Source: Streptomyces purpureus
GTDB taxonomy: Bacteria > Actinomycetota > Actinomycetes > Streptomycetales > Streptomycetaceae
Direction: 5' to 3'
Length of the DNA: 44,097 bases
Assembly: GCF_014648195.1 (NCBI RefSeq)
Contig: NZ_BMQQ01000026.1
Location: forward strand, 54,908-99,004
Shown: in pieces, positions 16,948 through 25,665 of the stretch
How the letters are laid out: the number at the start of each line of letters is the position of its first letter
How positions within the stretch are numbered: the first letter of the stretch is position 1
Position numbers and translations under genes: made by a program
The notes under the pieces: generated by a model
Database searches by the model: none
What the model was told of the DNA's origin: nothing
What the model saw: the letters and a program-made list of their open reading frames with translations, nothing else

Positions 16948-17835
16948 TCATGCGGCGCGCGGCAGAAGGGGCCTGCCGATCTCCGTCCGCAGCGCTTCCA
17001 GGAAGGCTTCGGGCTGCTCGAAGGCGGGGTCGTCCGCGGCGTTCTCGATCACGTGCAGCGGCCATCCGTATCGGGCGCTCGCGGCCTCGGCGACCTTCAG
17101 CCGCACCTGGAGGTCGTGCCGCCCGCAGATCAGGCTCGTGGGCACGGTGATCCGTGCCAGGTCGGCCTCAGGGATCGGCGTCATCGCGAACTCCGGCATG
17201 AGGCTGCGGAGAACGGGCTTCTGGCCGGGCGCGCGAGCTCGGTCGAGAGCGTACGCCTCCAGCAACTTCATACTGTCCCCGAGCTGTTCGCGCAGCCTGC
17301 CCAGGTCCGTCATGCAGGCCCCCATGAGCTGGTCCTGCGCACGCGGCGTAGGCCGCACGAGGAAGCGGGCCATGGCGAGGGCGAACCTGGGGGCGGGCCG
17401 GAACCGGCCGAGGCCGTACGTGTCCACCAGCACCAGTCGGGCGAGCCGGTCTCCGTGGTCGCAGGCGAATCGGGCGGCGATGGCGCCGCCGAGCAGATGA
17501 CCGGCCACGACCGGGCGGGACGCGCAGGTCCGCTCGATCAGCTCGCCCAGCCAGGCGAGGACGCGATCCGCCTTCAACGGGCCTTCGCCCGCCTCGGAGG
17601 CACCGTGACCGGGCAGGTCGGGAGCGACAACGCGGTGCGTCGCCATCAGGGCCGGCATGACGCGCATCCAGGTCGCGGCGAACTCCCCGGGGCCGTGCAG
17701 GAGGACGATCGGTGGACCGTCACCGCCTTCCAGCACAGCGGTCGGGACACCGGCCAGGTCGATGCGTCGTTCCGTGGCGGGGAACCCGGCGAGGAGCCGC
17801 TCACGGATGCCGCTGTCGGTGTGGGAGTCGTTCAT
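16948..17835 (-). CDS. Alpha/beta-hydrolase fold protein lacking catalytic Ser and His
   Basis: A 295-aa alpha/beta-hydrolase fold protein with the oxyanion HGPG (residues 47-50) and the loop VVAPDLPGHGAS. The nucleophile elbow normally reads GHSLGG; here it is GHLLGG, with Leu114 encoded by CTG. The acid-position Asp241 is present (GRHD), but the expected His in the A-G-H-x-P context is Asp268 (IENAADDP). Two of three catalytic residues are missing while the scaffold is intact. It is likely a non-catalytic binder or a decaying enzyme. ATG 17835 is preceded by GGAGG at good spacing. It lies between the LuxR regulator and the barrel protein, on the same strand. Confidence 0.85.
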   Translation of the reverse strand: MNDSHTDSGIRERLLAGFPATERRIDLAGVPTAVLEGGDGPPIVLLHGPGEFAATWMRVMPALMATHRVVAPDLPGHGASEAGEGPLKADRVLAWLGELIERTCASRPVVAGHLLGGAIAARFACDHGDRLARLVLVDTYGLGRFRPAPRFALAMARFLVRPTPRAQDQLMGACMTDLGRLREQLGDSMKLLEAYALDRARAPGQKPVLRSLMPEFAMTPIPEADLARITVPTSLICGRHDLQVRLKVAEAASARYGWPLHVIENAADDPAFEQPEAFLEALRTEIGRPLLPRAA

Positions 17836-17950
17836 CGTCGCCACCTCCATCCGCTCTCAGCGTCCTCGCGGCGACCCGCACCGGCATCGCTCGGAATCAC
17901 CAAAGTCCCGCCGTCCGAGCGCCTGGTGCTTTCTGACCACGCGGCTGAGG

Positions 17951-19612
17951 TCAGACGAGGTGGTGTTCGTACGCGAACGCGCTGGCCGCGGTCCGCGACG
18001 ACACGTCGAGCTTGGCGAAGATGTTCTGGATGTGCCGGGCGACGGTGTGCTCGCTGATCACCAGGGCGGAGGCGATCTCTCTGTTGTGCTTCCCGGCAGC
18101 GACCAGGCGCAGCACGGCCTGCTCCCGCGCTGTCAGGCCGGCGATACTCCCGGGTGCGTGCCCGGAGAACTTCTCCGGCGCGGCGCCCCGGGTGATCGAG
18201 TCGACCCGGGCGACGTCCGGCGCGGCTCCGAGGCGCTCGAACACGGCACGGGCCGCCTCGAGTTCCAGGGCCGCCGTGTCGTCGTCTCCCAGAGCACGGC
18301 AGGCCGCGCCCATGCCCATGCGCGTCCGCGCGGTCTCGTACGGTGCTTCGAGTTCCTGCCACGCCTGCTCCGCGCTGCGGAGTGCGACAAGGGCGGACCG
18401 TACGTCACCGGTGGCGAGCTCGACCCTGCCACGGACGTCCTTCGCGATCACGGGCAGTGCCCCGCTCGGGTAGCTCTCGGCGATCGCCCCCAGCTCGTCG
18501 CAGGCGCGGCGCGCGGCCTCCGTGTCCCCCACGGCCAGCATGATCTCGACGCAGGCGGGCAGCAGCCTCGCCCTCCTCAACGGCTCGGTGGTCTCCGCGA
18601 TCACCCGGTTGATCGCGCCGGTCGCGGCGCTCTCGTCGCCCTGGGCCAGCCGCAGCAGGGCCAGCCCGGGCTGGGGGTCCCCTCCGCAGCGGGCGGCGTC
18701 CCGGTACGCCTCCTCGGCCGCCGCGAGCTCGCCGCGCAGGCGGTGGATCTCGGCCTGCCGGTAGGGGGACTGGGCGGCCGCCCAGTCGTTCCGTTCCTGC
18801 CGGAACCGCTCGCCCGCCCGCCCCGCCTCCGCGAGGGCTTCCGGCCACGCGCCGTGCAGCTGCATGATCTCGGCCCGGTATACGAGGCACTGGCCGCTGA
18901 AGGCCACCATGTCGGGCTGCTGCTGACACCACGACGTCAGCGCCTCGGTCCACTCCTGGGCGCGGCGGAGCTCGTACACGGCGCGGCAGGCGTCGATCAC
19001 CTCGCAGTAGATCACTCCGGTGAGGACGGGGGAGAGCGCCCCCGCGGTGACGGCCACCATGGCCTCGTCCAGGAGCCTGAGCCCCACCTCGACCCGCCCC
19101 TCCCTCACGCACGCGTGCCCCTTCTCTTCCAGGGAGAGGGCGAGGAGGTCCGTGTCCCCGAATCGTTCCGCGATGACGACCGCCCGGTCGGCCGTTGCGT
19201 AGGCGCCGGCGTAGTCACCGCCGGCCCGCTGCGCCATGACGGCCGACATGAGGACGTAGCCCTCCTCGGCGCAGGCGACCTCTTCGGCCTCGACGAGCCG
19301 CTGGGCCCGTCCGAACCATCCGGCCGCGCGGCCCATCTCCCTCCTGAATGCCAGATCGGCGCCCGCCCAGAAGGCGCAGCGCACAGCGCGCAGCGGCCGG
19401 CCATCCTCCAGGTACGAGCCGTACGCCCGCTCGAGACCGCTGACCATGTCCTCGTGGCGGCCGGTCATGTGGGCGGACGTGGCGAGGAGTTCGAGGTCCT
19501 CGGCGCCGAGGGGAGTCACGTGATCCGCGAGATCCAGAGCCTTGTAGGCGTCCGCCCACGCCCGTACGGCACAGGCTGCCCGGCCGCGCTCAAGATCGCC
19601 GGCCACAGACAT
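17951..19612 (-). CDS. TPR-containing LuxR-family transcriptional regulator
   Basis: A 553-aa regulator. Most of the protein is helical TPR-like repeats (about residues 20-480; for example AEEAYRDAARCG, ALAEAGRAGERFRQE). The C-terminus is a LuxR-type helix-turn-helix (LTAREQAVLRLVAAGKHNRE, then IASALVISEHTVARHIQNIF). It has no P-loop, so it is not a full MalT/LAL protein. It sits upstream of the hydrolase-like and barrel genes on the same strand and probably controls them. The TPR part may bind a protein or ligand; the neighbouring inactive hydrolase fold is a possible partner. Confidence 0.88.
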   Translation of the reverse strand: MSVAGDLERGRAACAVRAWADAYKALDLADHVTPLGAEDLELLATSAHMTGRHEDMVSGLERAYGSYLEDGRPLRAVRCAFWAGADLAFRREMGRAAGWFGRAQRLVEAEEVACAEEGYVLMSAVMAQRAGGDYAGAYATADRAVVIAERFGDTDLLALSLEEKGHACVREGRVEVGLRLLDEAMVAVTAGALSPVLTGVIYCEVIDACRAVYELRRAQEWTEALTSWCQQQPDMVAFSGQCLVYRAEIMQLHGAWPEALAEAGRAGERFRQERNDWAAAQSPYRQAEIHRLRGELAAAEEAYRDAARCGGDPQPGLALLRLAQGDESAATGAINRVIAETTEPLRRARLLPACVEIMLAVGDTEAARRACDELGAIAESYPSGALPVIAKDVRGRVELATGDVRSALVALRSAEQAWQELEAPYETARTRMGMGAACRALGDDDTAALELEAARAVFERLGAAPDVARVDSITRGAAPEKFSGHAPGSIAGLTAREQAVLRLVAAGKHNREIASALVISEHTVARHIQNIFAKLDVSSRTAASAFAYEHHLV

Positions 19613-19845
19613 GACGGCCCTCTTCCCTGCACTGCTTCATGGCGCCTCCAAGGAGCACCTCAATTTTATTCGACGCCCAGGAATAGATCCATTTACCCCC
19701 TTAAAGGTGAATTGCCCCGGTCATGAGGTGAGCAGCGCGCCTGGCGTGCCTGAGCGAAACATGGGGCGGGGACGGCACGGCACATGCCGATCTGGAGCGC
19801 AACAAGAGTTCCACCCGCGCCCGCGCCGCTACGTGCCAGTAGGGG

Positions 19846-20029
19846 AGGTGGACAGCGGTCACCAAGGGGGCCGACGAAGCAGTCGGATCGAGGCCGCCGA
19901 CGGGCGTTTCCACAGGTCAGATGCCATGCGCAAGAACAAGTGCCGGGTGATTCCCAAGCTCAGCGCGGGTTCGATTCCCGTCACCCGCTCCACGAGAAAG
20001 CCCCGGGCCAGAGGCCGGGGGCTTTGTTG
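19846..20029 (+). repeat. Right islet boundary: att-like repeat with tRNA-Gly 3' fragment
   Basis: It contains GATTCCCAAGCTC and GCGCGGGTTCGATTCCCGTC followed by ACCCGCTCCA (19946-19992). This is the anticodon loop (CCC), T-arm, acceptor 3' strand and CCA end of tRNA-Gly. The D-arm and 5' acceptor strand are absent, so it is not a functional tRNA. Such 3' halves are typical of attachment sites left by integration into a tRNA gene. The hairpin 19997-20025 (AAAGCCCCGGGCC / GGCCGGGGGCTTT, one mismatch) follows. The remainder of 19613-20247 shows no gene. Confidence 0.7.
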
Positions 20030-20247
20030 TTGTCCGGACCACGCGCGCAGTCCGTGATCCAGCGGGTGCCCCAGCGGTCGATGGAGGCGGCGGCGTGTCA
20101 GTACGTTGCCGTCGCAGCGGCCGCTGGTGTACGGCACCTGCCGCGGCGTACGCCGTGAGCCCTTCGTGGAGGCCGGTGGACGTAGGGGCAGGGCTGCGGC
20201 ATGCTCACGCGGACGATGACTGTGCCCGGATGGGGAGGGGGGCCGAC

Positions 20248-21291
20248 GTGCTGCGTATTCACTTCACCGCTGAGGACCTGGTCCGCGTCCGGGTTGCCGA
20301 CAGCGTGGGCGTGATGGCGGAGACGTACGGCTGTGCCGTGCTGGCCCGGCAGAACCGGGGGGCGCTGCCCTTCCGCGGCTGGCAGAACGCAGTCCCGGGC
20401 GGGATCGACGCGGCCTCGGGGCCGTTGCGGGCGCTTGCCGGGGCGGGTGGTCCGAGGCTGGACCTGCACACACTCGCCGGAGGCTCGACAAGCGTGGAGC
20501 AAGGTGCCGACACCCTCATGTCGGCTTCACGCGCGCAGTTGCGCGGAGAACTGGAAGACCTCACGTTCTTGTCGGCCCCCTCCGCCGTGTGGGTGCGGAG
20601 CCTCGCCGACGGAGACACGGCAGCGAAGCAGCATCTGGTCGACGCCTTGACCGCCTGCCACCGCGCGGCTGTCGCCCCGCATGCGAGACGTATCCGTGCG
20701 CACCTGGACGGCGTACGCGCCGGGTACGCACGCGCCATGCTGGAGGGTGGGGTCCAACGGCTCATGGAGGCCGTCTGCGCGCCCCCGGAGAGCTGTTGGT
20801 CGCCCCCCGTCCTGACGATCAGGTCCCCACGCAACGCCGATGTCCACCTCGCCGGGCGCGGCCTCGTCGTCGCACCGACCGTGTTCCTCTGGCGCCGCCC
20901 GATCCTGTACTGGAACCCTCTGGACGAGGCCGCGGCCCCGGTGCTGAGCGTGCCCACAGTGCGGGACCCGGTGACGGGGGCCGCACTGTGGGCCGACGAG
21001 GCGGCGGGAGATCACACCTCCCTGGTGGCACTCGTGGGCCGTACCCGAGCCGCGGCCTTGACGATCGTGACCGACGGCGCGTGCAGTACCACGGAGCTCG
21101 CCAGGCACCTGGACGTCTCGGCCGCCGCGGCGAGCCAGCACACCGGCGTGCTACGGAACTCGGGGCTGATCACCACCCGCCGCCACGGGCCCAGTGTCCT
21201 GCACACCATCACGGAGCTGGGCGCCGAGCTGCTCACCACCACGGGCCGCAGGCGCTCTGCCCCTCGTCAACGGCACGTCCGCACGCCCTGA
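20248..21291 (+). CDS. ArsR-like winged-helix transcriptional regulator, 347 aa
   Basis: A 347-aa protein with a long N-terminal domain that often accompanies actinobacterial ArsR-like regulators and a C-terminal winged helix (GACSTTELARHLDVSAAAAS, HTGVLRNSGLITTRRHGPSV). The N-terminal domain probably binds a ligand. GTG 20248 is preceded by GGAGGGG. The last 59 bp overlap the convergent secreted-protein gene. No metal-binding Cys cluster is visible. The target is unknown. Confidence 0.85.
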   Translation: MLRIHFTAEDLVRVRVADSVGVMAETYGCAVLARQNRGALPFRGWQNAVPGGIDAASGPLRALAGAGGPRLDLHTLAGGSTSVEQGADTLMSASRAQLRGELEDLTFLSAPSAVWVRSLADGDTAAKQHLVDALTACHRAAVAPHARRIRAHLDGVRAGYARAMLEGGVQRLMEAVCAPPESCWSPPVLTIRSPRNADVHLAGRGLVVAPTVFLWRRPILYWNPLDEAAAPVLSVPTVRDPVTGAALWADEAAGDHTSLVALVGRTRAAALTIVTDGACSTTELARHLDVSAAAASQHTGVLRNSGLITTRRHGPSVLHTITELGAELLTTTGRRRSAPRQRHVRTP

Positions 21292-21733
21292 AGCGGAGGT
21301 TGGGGTCCGGGCTCGCCGCGTGCGCAGGGGTCCAGGGGCTCTGCCCCTCCCGGGTCAGCGTGAACGGGCCGCACTGGATCCAACTACGGCCGCCGTCACG
21401 GCTGACGTCCATCCAGTACTTGTCACCGGCCTTGGTGTAACCGGTGATCCTCGCCCAGCCGTGCTGGACCCCATTGATGTTGCCGGCACGCAGTTCGACC
21501 TGACGCCGGTTGTACGGGAGGGTGTAGCCGGTGGTGAGCGGGGTGCTGGTGACCGTCCACTTCTCGGTGGCGGCGTCGGGGGCGCGCCAGTTCTGGCAAT
21601 CGGCGGGGGATGCGGCGGCCGGTGGCGCGGTGGTCAGGACCAGGGCTCCGGACGCCAGCGCGAGACAGGACAGGACCGTGGTGAAGGTGGCGCGGAGCGG
21701 TGTCGCCGGCGCGCGCCTGATGCTGGGGCGCAT
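21233..21733 (-). CDS. Secreted protein, 166 aa
   Basis: A signal peptide (FTTVLSCLALASGALVLTTA, cleavage near AAASPA) is followed by about 125 residues with four Cys (ADCQNW, IQCGPF, RACGRA, SACGPW), which could form two disulfides. ATG 21733 has AAAGG upstream. The first half resembles a small bacterial SH3-like surface domain (WTVTSTPL...GWARITGYTKAGDKYWMDVS). It is the most downstream of three leftward exported-protein genes. Its 3' end runs 59 bp into the convergent ArsR-like gene. Confidence 0.8.
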   Translation of the reverse strand: MRPSIRRAPATPLRATFTTVLSCLALASGALVLTTAPPAAASPADCQNWRAPDAATEKWTVTSTPLTTGYTLPYNRRQVELRAGNINGVQHGWARITGYTKAGDKYWMDVSRDGGRSWIQCGPFTLTREGQSPWTPAHAASPDPNLRFRACGRAVDEGQSACGPWW

Positions 21734-21771
21734 GGGTGTGACCTTTCTGGGGCGGAGGGGTGCGGAGGGGG

Positions 21772-23031
21772 TCAGATGCAGGTGGGGACGCCTGGCATCC
21801 AGGCGGGGCCTTGGAGGTAGATGTTGGTGATCCACCCTCCGTAGTCCGGGAGGTAGGACCAGGCGTCATTGGTGATGCCGTCCGCGGTGATCCGCTGGCC
21901 GCGGGCTTGGCAGCTCACCCGTACCGGTGTTCCGCCCTTGACCGTGGTGACCACGGAGCTTGCGGTGGTGGTGTTCTGGCGGACGTTGATCACGTCGCCC
22001 CATGTGGTGAACGTGGCCCCTGAGCCGGGTTGGGTGCCGGAGCAGGTGGGGACGCCTGGCATCCAGGCGGGGCCTTGGAGGTAGATGTTGGTGATCCACC
22101 CTCCGTAGTCCGGGAGATAGGCCCAGGCGTCATTGGTGATGCCGTCCGCGGTGATCCGCTGGCCATGCGTTTGGCAGCTCACTCGGACACGGCTTCCACC
22201 CCGGATGGTGGTGACCGGTGCGCCACTGGTCGAGGGCCCCCGGCGCACGTTGAGAACATCGCCCCACGTGGTGAAGAACCCGTCGCTGTTGCTTCCGCCG
22301 CTGATCTCGACGAGCGGCAACCGGTAATCGGTGTTCCTGACCATGGAGGCGCTGACGCCAACGGGAAGAGCAGTGTTGGGCTCCTGGTAGAAGACGGTGT
22401 TGTCCCCCGGGTCGTCGACGATCTTGAGGTAGCGATAAGGGGTGTACCAGCCTGTCCAGGCTTCCTTTCGATGCTTGACCGGGTATGCGCCGAAGTCGTA
22501 GGCCCAGTAGCTCGTCTTGCCGGCGTCGACCCACCGGTCGAACAGCTGGGTGTGCCGTTCCGCGTGAACGTCGCTGAAGTGCATGAGGAAATCGCCCGGC
22601 TTCAGCTCGTTCTTGCTGATCTTGCGGGAGACGTCGGATCGGGTGAGGCCCTCGCCCGGGGGCAAGGCGGAGAAGCTGTTCGTGGCGTTGAGTGCCATGG
22701 AGACGAAGCCCGCACAGTCCGTGCGGTAGTAGGAGGGGAAGCAGCCGCCCGTGATGGCGCTCCACCTGATGTCGACGCTGCCGACTCCGGTCAGGTAGCA
22801 GTCCTCCTGGCTGTAGGGAATGCGCTCTCTCAGCTGGTACCAGGCATGAGCACGCGTGATGACCTCGCTGCGCGACATCGCGCCACCGACGACCGCGCCC
22901 GGCTCCTCCGGAGCCGGAAGCGCGGACGCGGGCACGGAACCGAGGCCGAGCAGAGCGATGACCATGGCCATGAGCAGCGGGATGAGGGAAAGATGTGTGC
23001 GCCGAGTCTTCACGAGCGGTGTGGTGTGCAC
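21772..23031 (-). CDS. Exported NlpC/P60-like protein with two SH3-like repeats
   Basis: A 419-aa exported protein. Signal peptide first (LSLIPLLMAMVIALLGLGSV). A catalytic-type domain follows, with the Cys context YRTDCAGFVSMALN and the downstream GDFLMHFSDVHAERHT providing a His, as in NlpC/P60 or CHAP-like peptidoglycan amidases. Then come two C-terminal SH3b-like repeats (FTTWGDVxNVR...GQRITADGITNDAW), likely cell-wall binding. GTG 23031 is 7 bases after AGGAG. The repeats are almost identical at DNA level (see 21778-22166). It probably remodels or degrades cell wall; the substrate is not determined. Confidence 0.82.
   Translation of the reverse strand: MHTTPLVKTRRTHLSLIPLLMAMVIALLGLGSVPASALPAPEEPGAVVGGAMSRSEVITRAHAWYQLRERIPYSQEDCYLTGVGSVDIRWSAITGGCFPSYYRTDCAGFVSMALNATNSFSALPPGEGLTRSDVSRKISKNELKPGDFLMHFSDVHAERHTQLFDRWVDAGKTSYWAYDFGAYPVKHRKEAWTGWYTPYRYLKIVDDPGDNTVFYQEPNTALPVGVSASMVRNTDYRLPLVEISGGSNSDGFFTTWGDVLNVRRGPSTSGAPVTTIRGGSRVRVSCQTHGQRITADGITNDAWAYLPDYGGWITNIYLQGPAWMPGVPTCSGTQPGSGATFTTWGDVINVRQNTTTASSVVTTVKGGTPVRVSCQARGQRITADGITNDAWSYLPDYGGWITNIYLQGPAWMPGVPTCI
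21778..22166. repeat. Direct repeat of about 124 bp at 264-bp offset inside the SH3 region
   Basis: The stretch beginning at 21778 recurs beginning at 22042 with only a few differences over about 124 bp (GGAGGTAGGACC versus GGAGATAGGCCC). The offset of 264 bp equals 88 codons, one SH3-like unit. The near identity points to recent duplication or gene conversion and makes the locus prone to gain or loss of a repeat. Confidence 0.85.
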
Positions 23032-23171
23032 GAACCATCTCCTGTCGCGCGAGCTTCTCGGGGTGTGGCGGCCGGGCTTGGCCGACGGTGTGGCACGTTG
23101 GTGCCGTGGAGCGTGGAACAGGTCCGTTCCGTATACGGATGCGTCCGGTCGGGCCTTACGCGCGGGGCGCC

Positions 23172-23624
23172 TCATCGGCCGCCGACACCGATGCCGCACA
23201 TCGGAACGCCGGGTATCGGCTCCCAGTCGCCGCCGTAGCTCACCGCATTGGCGGGAAGCCATCCCCAGCCGTTGTTCATGAAGCCGACATCGGCTTGCGT
23301 GTACAGCCAGTAGTTGTTGACGCCCGTGCCGTTCTTCGGATTCGTCCCGCCCATGCGCTGGCAGACGACCCAGTTGTGACCGGCGTACAGGACGCCGGCG
23401 CTGGCCGTGCCGCCGTTGGGGTCCTGCCGGACGTGCGAGGTGATCCATGTCGGGCAGACCGAGGTGGGGAACCGCCCTCCCAGGAAGTCGGTGACCGTCG
23501 GCCCCTGCCGGCAGGAGCCGCCACTGGCCTGTGCGGAGACGGCCGTGCCCAGTGCGAGCACGGCTGTGGACGCGAACAACGCCGCCAGTGCGGCGCGGCG
23601 TTGGAATCTGCGACGTTTGACCAT
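23172..23624 (-). CDS. Secreted SH3-like protein, 150 aa
   Basis: A basic N-terminus and signal peptide (MVKRRRFQRRAALAALFAST) are followed by a mature part of about 110 residues with conserved Trp/Tyr and four Cys (GSCRQG, TSVCPTW, VVCQRM, VPMCGIG). The end GVPMCGIG resembles the GVPTC endings of the neighbouring SH3 repeats. ATG 23624 is preceded by AAGAGG. Together with the next two leftward genes it forms an exported cell-surface set. Exact function unknown. Confidence 0.8.
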   Translation of the reverse strand: MVKRRRFQRRAALAALFASTAVLALGTAVSAQASGGSCRQGPTVTDFLGGRFPTSVCPTWITSHVRQDPNGGTASAGVLYAGHNWVVCQRMGGTNPKNGTGVNNYWLYTQADVGFMNNGWGWLPANAVSYGGDWEPIPGVPMCGIGVGGR

Positions 23625-23669
23625 GTGAAGTCCTCTTCGTGACCGCCGGCACACGGATACGGCCGGCGT

Positions 23670-23691
23670 ACACCGCGCTTGGCCGCGGTGT
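23670..23691. terminator. Small hairpin downstream of the kinase gene
   Basis: ACACCGCG (23670-23677) pairs with CGCGGTGT (23684-23691) around CTTGGC. It lies between the kinase stop (23830) and the next leftward gene, so it may be a weak terminator. Confidence 0.4.
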
Positions 23692-23829
23692 GGGTGAACG
23701 AAGGCTCCAGGAGGGGGGTCAGGCCGACAACGCGGTTAGCTCGTCACTTAAAGGGCCTGGTCATGGGCGGCACGACAGAGGCAGCAAGGCTGGGCGTGAG
23801 AGTCGGCCCGCACATCGCCGCAGTGTGCT

Positions 23830-25665
23830 TCAGTAAGAGCCCGTGCCTCGGAGTGAGATGGATGCCGCGTCGGCGACGAAGTCCTTCTCCATGCGGGAGC
23901 CCCACCGGGCGTCGCTCGCGATCGCATAGAGCTGACGGGTCGTCAGCGGCGGTGAGGGGCGGTTCGCGGGGCCGAGCGCCCCGCAGGGGCCGTTGCAGGT
24001 AACCGCCTGGATCTGCACGCCGTCCGGGCGCAGGATGCTGACCGAATTCTGGATCTTGTTGCGGTCGTTGGGGTCGGCACCGTTGCCGGTGAAGTCGATG
24101 GACGTGATGTGGGCCCAGCCGCCGCCGGGGAGCGGGTGGTCGGCACAGGTGATGACCCGGATCGATGTCATCGGGGAGAGGTCCGCGCAACGCTGCGGCG
24201 CTGTACCGGAGTCGGCTGGGGCGACGTTGACGACGACGCTCGCCGGGCCGTGCCCGTCGTCGAGGGTCAGCCGGCCCTGCAGGCGGCCGTCCGTGTTGTG
24301 CCCCTCGTACCGCGACGTCTTCGCGGAATCCGGTACGAGAGCGAGTAGCAGGGCCACCATCGACTCGGCGGTCGTGGCCACAGGGCTGGACATCCGGAGG
24401 GCAGCGGGCAAAGGGCCGGGCGACCATACGGGACCGTCTTCCGACGCGTACGAGGGCTGCCCCCGCCCATCCGGGGCGCTCCCCTTCTGCTCCAGGCCGG
24501 GCGCACTGCCCTGCGGCGCCGGCGCCGTGCGCGTGGCGGACACGGAGGGGACGGGAGAAGCCCCTGGGGAGAGCAGGCCGGCCGTCTGACCCGACACGGC
24601 CAGCGTGGCCCCCACGCCGATCACTCCGGCCGCCAGCGCGGCGATGCCCGCGGGGATGAGCGACGCCCTCGGGCTGCGGCTTCCCCCGACGGAACCAGAA
24701 CCCGCCCGCCCCCTCCGCCCTGCCGGGACCGCGGTGGGCGGGGTCGGCGAGTCGGCGTCCGCGCTCCGCGCCCCCTCTGCCTGCCGAGCCTCGGCCGTAC
24801 GGAGCGCAAGACGCCCGACCAGCGCGGCTCGGGACTGCTCGTCACGGTCCAGGCAGGCGTGGACGAGGTCCCTCCACGCCTGCGGCAGCGTCGGTGGGAA
24901 TTGGGGGAGCTGATCCGACGAGCGCACATGGGACGCTCGCGCTCCCGGAGTGGCTCCCGGGAACGGGTGACGGCCCCCGGTGAGGATCTGCGTGGCCAGA
25001 ATGCCGAACGCCCAGATGTCCCGGGTGGCGCGCACCTCGACGCCGTAGGCGGTGGCGTGCGAGGACCACCATTCCGGGGGCAGGTAGTCCGGAGTGCCCA
25101 GGGGCTCGATGTAGGCATGGGTGCCGTCGAGCTCCGCCGCCAGACCGAAGTCGGCGAGGACCGCGCGCCCGTCCGCCATGATCAGGACGTTGCCCGGTTT
25201 CAGATCGGCGTGCACCCAGCCCTGCGCGTGCAGGGAGTCGATCGCCGTCGCGATGTCGGTGAGGAGCTGGTGCGCCTGCGGCAGGGGGGCTCCACCCGGG
25301 GCGGCGGAGAGGAGCTCCGCCAGGGAGGAGCGGGCTCGCTCCATGACGAGGGCGGTGACTCCGTCCAGGTGCGGATGCGCCGGATCGTGGATGACATGTA
25401 CGTCGTGGATGCGCAACAGCCCCGGCGAGCTGACGGCGGCGGCCCGGCGCTTCTCCCTGGTGGCCATGGCCCGCAGCGTCGCCTGGTGCGCGGGCGTCAG
25501 CCGCCCGCCGGGCATGAGCTTGACCGCCGCCTCGGTTTCCCCCGAGCCGTCGGCTCGCCGCACCGCGTACACACTGCTCCAGCTACCCGACGCGATGGGT
25601 TCGGTCAGGCGCCACTCACCGATGCGGTAACCCTCCGGAGCCGCGACCGCCCAGCCCTCGACCAC
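23830..25665 (-). CDS. Membrane Ser/Thr protein kinase
   Basis: A 611-aa Hanks-type kinase by the start used. The glycine loop is ASGSWSSVY, the beta-3 Lys is in EAAVKL (about residue 49), the catalytic loop HADLKPGN is at 152-159 and DFG at 172-174. A Pro/Ala/Ser-rich linker leads to one membrane helix (LIPAGIAALAAGVIGVGATL) and an extracytoplasmic domain of about 240 residues with Cys residues (QRCADL, VITCAD, VTCNGPCG). HRD is HAD here. The start is uncertain: GTG 25665 gives a short lead, while GTG 25776 would add 37 residues; neither has a strong ribosome-binding site. It is divergent from the FHA gene, a likely phosphothreonine reader for it. Confidence 0.87.
   Translation of the reverse strand: MVEGWAVAAPEGYRIGEWRLTEPIASGSWSSVYAVRRADGSGETEAAVKLMPGGRLTPAHQATLRAMATREKRRAAAVSSPGLLRIHDVHVIHDPAHPHLDGVTALVMERARSSLAELLSAAPGGAPLPQAHQLLTDIATAIDSLHAQGWVHADLKPGNVLIMADGRAVLADFGLAAELDGTHAYIEPLGTPDYLPPEWWSSHATAYGVEVRATRDIWAFGILATQILTGGRHPFPGATPGARASHVRSSDQLPQFPPTLPQAWRDLVHACLDRDEQSRAALVGRLALRTAEARQAEGARSADADSPTPPTAVPAGRRGRAGSGSVGGSRSPRASLIPAGIAALAAGVIGVGATLAVSGQTAGLLSPGASPVPSVSATRTAPAPQGSAPGLEQKGSAPDGRGQPSYASEDGPVWSPGPLPAALRMSSPVATTAESMVALLLALVPDSAKTSRYEGHNTDGRLQGRLTLDDGHGPASVVVNVAPADSGTAPQRCADLSPMTSIRVITCADHPLPGGGWAHITSIDFTGNGADPNDRNKIQNSVSILRPDGVQIQAVTCNGPCGALGPANRPSPPLTTRQLYAIASDARWGSRMEKDFVADAASISLRGTGSY

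Noticed and set aside
19946..19992. A functional tRNA-Gly gene
   Set aside because: Only the 3' half is present; the D-arm and 5' acceptor strand are missing, so it is an attachment-site fragment.
19921..20057. Small proteins predicted across the tRNA fragment
   Set aside because: The frames run through tRNA-derived sequence and a terminator hairpin, typical of chance ORFs at attachment sites.
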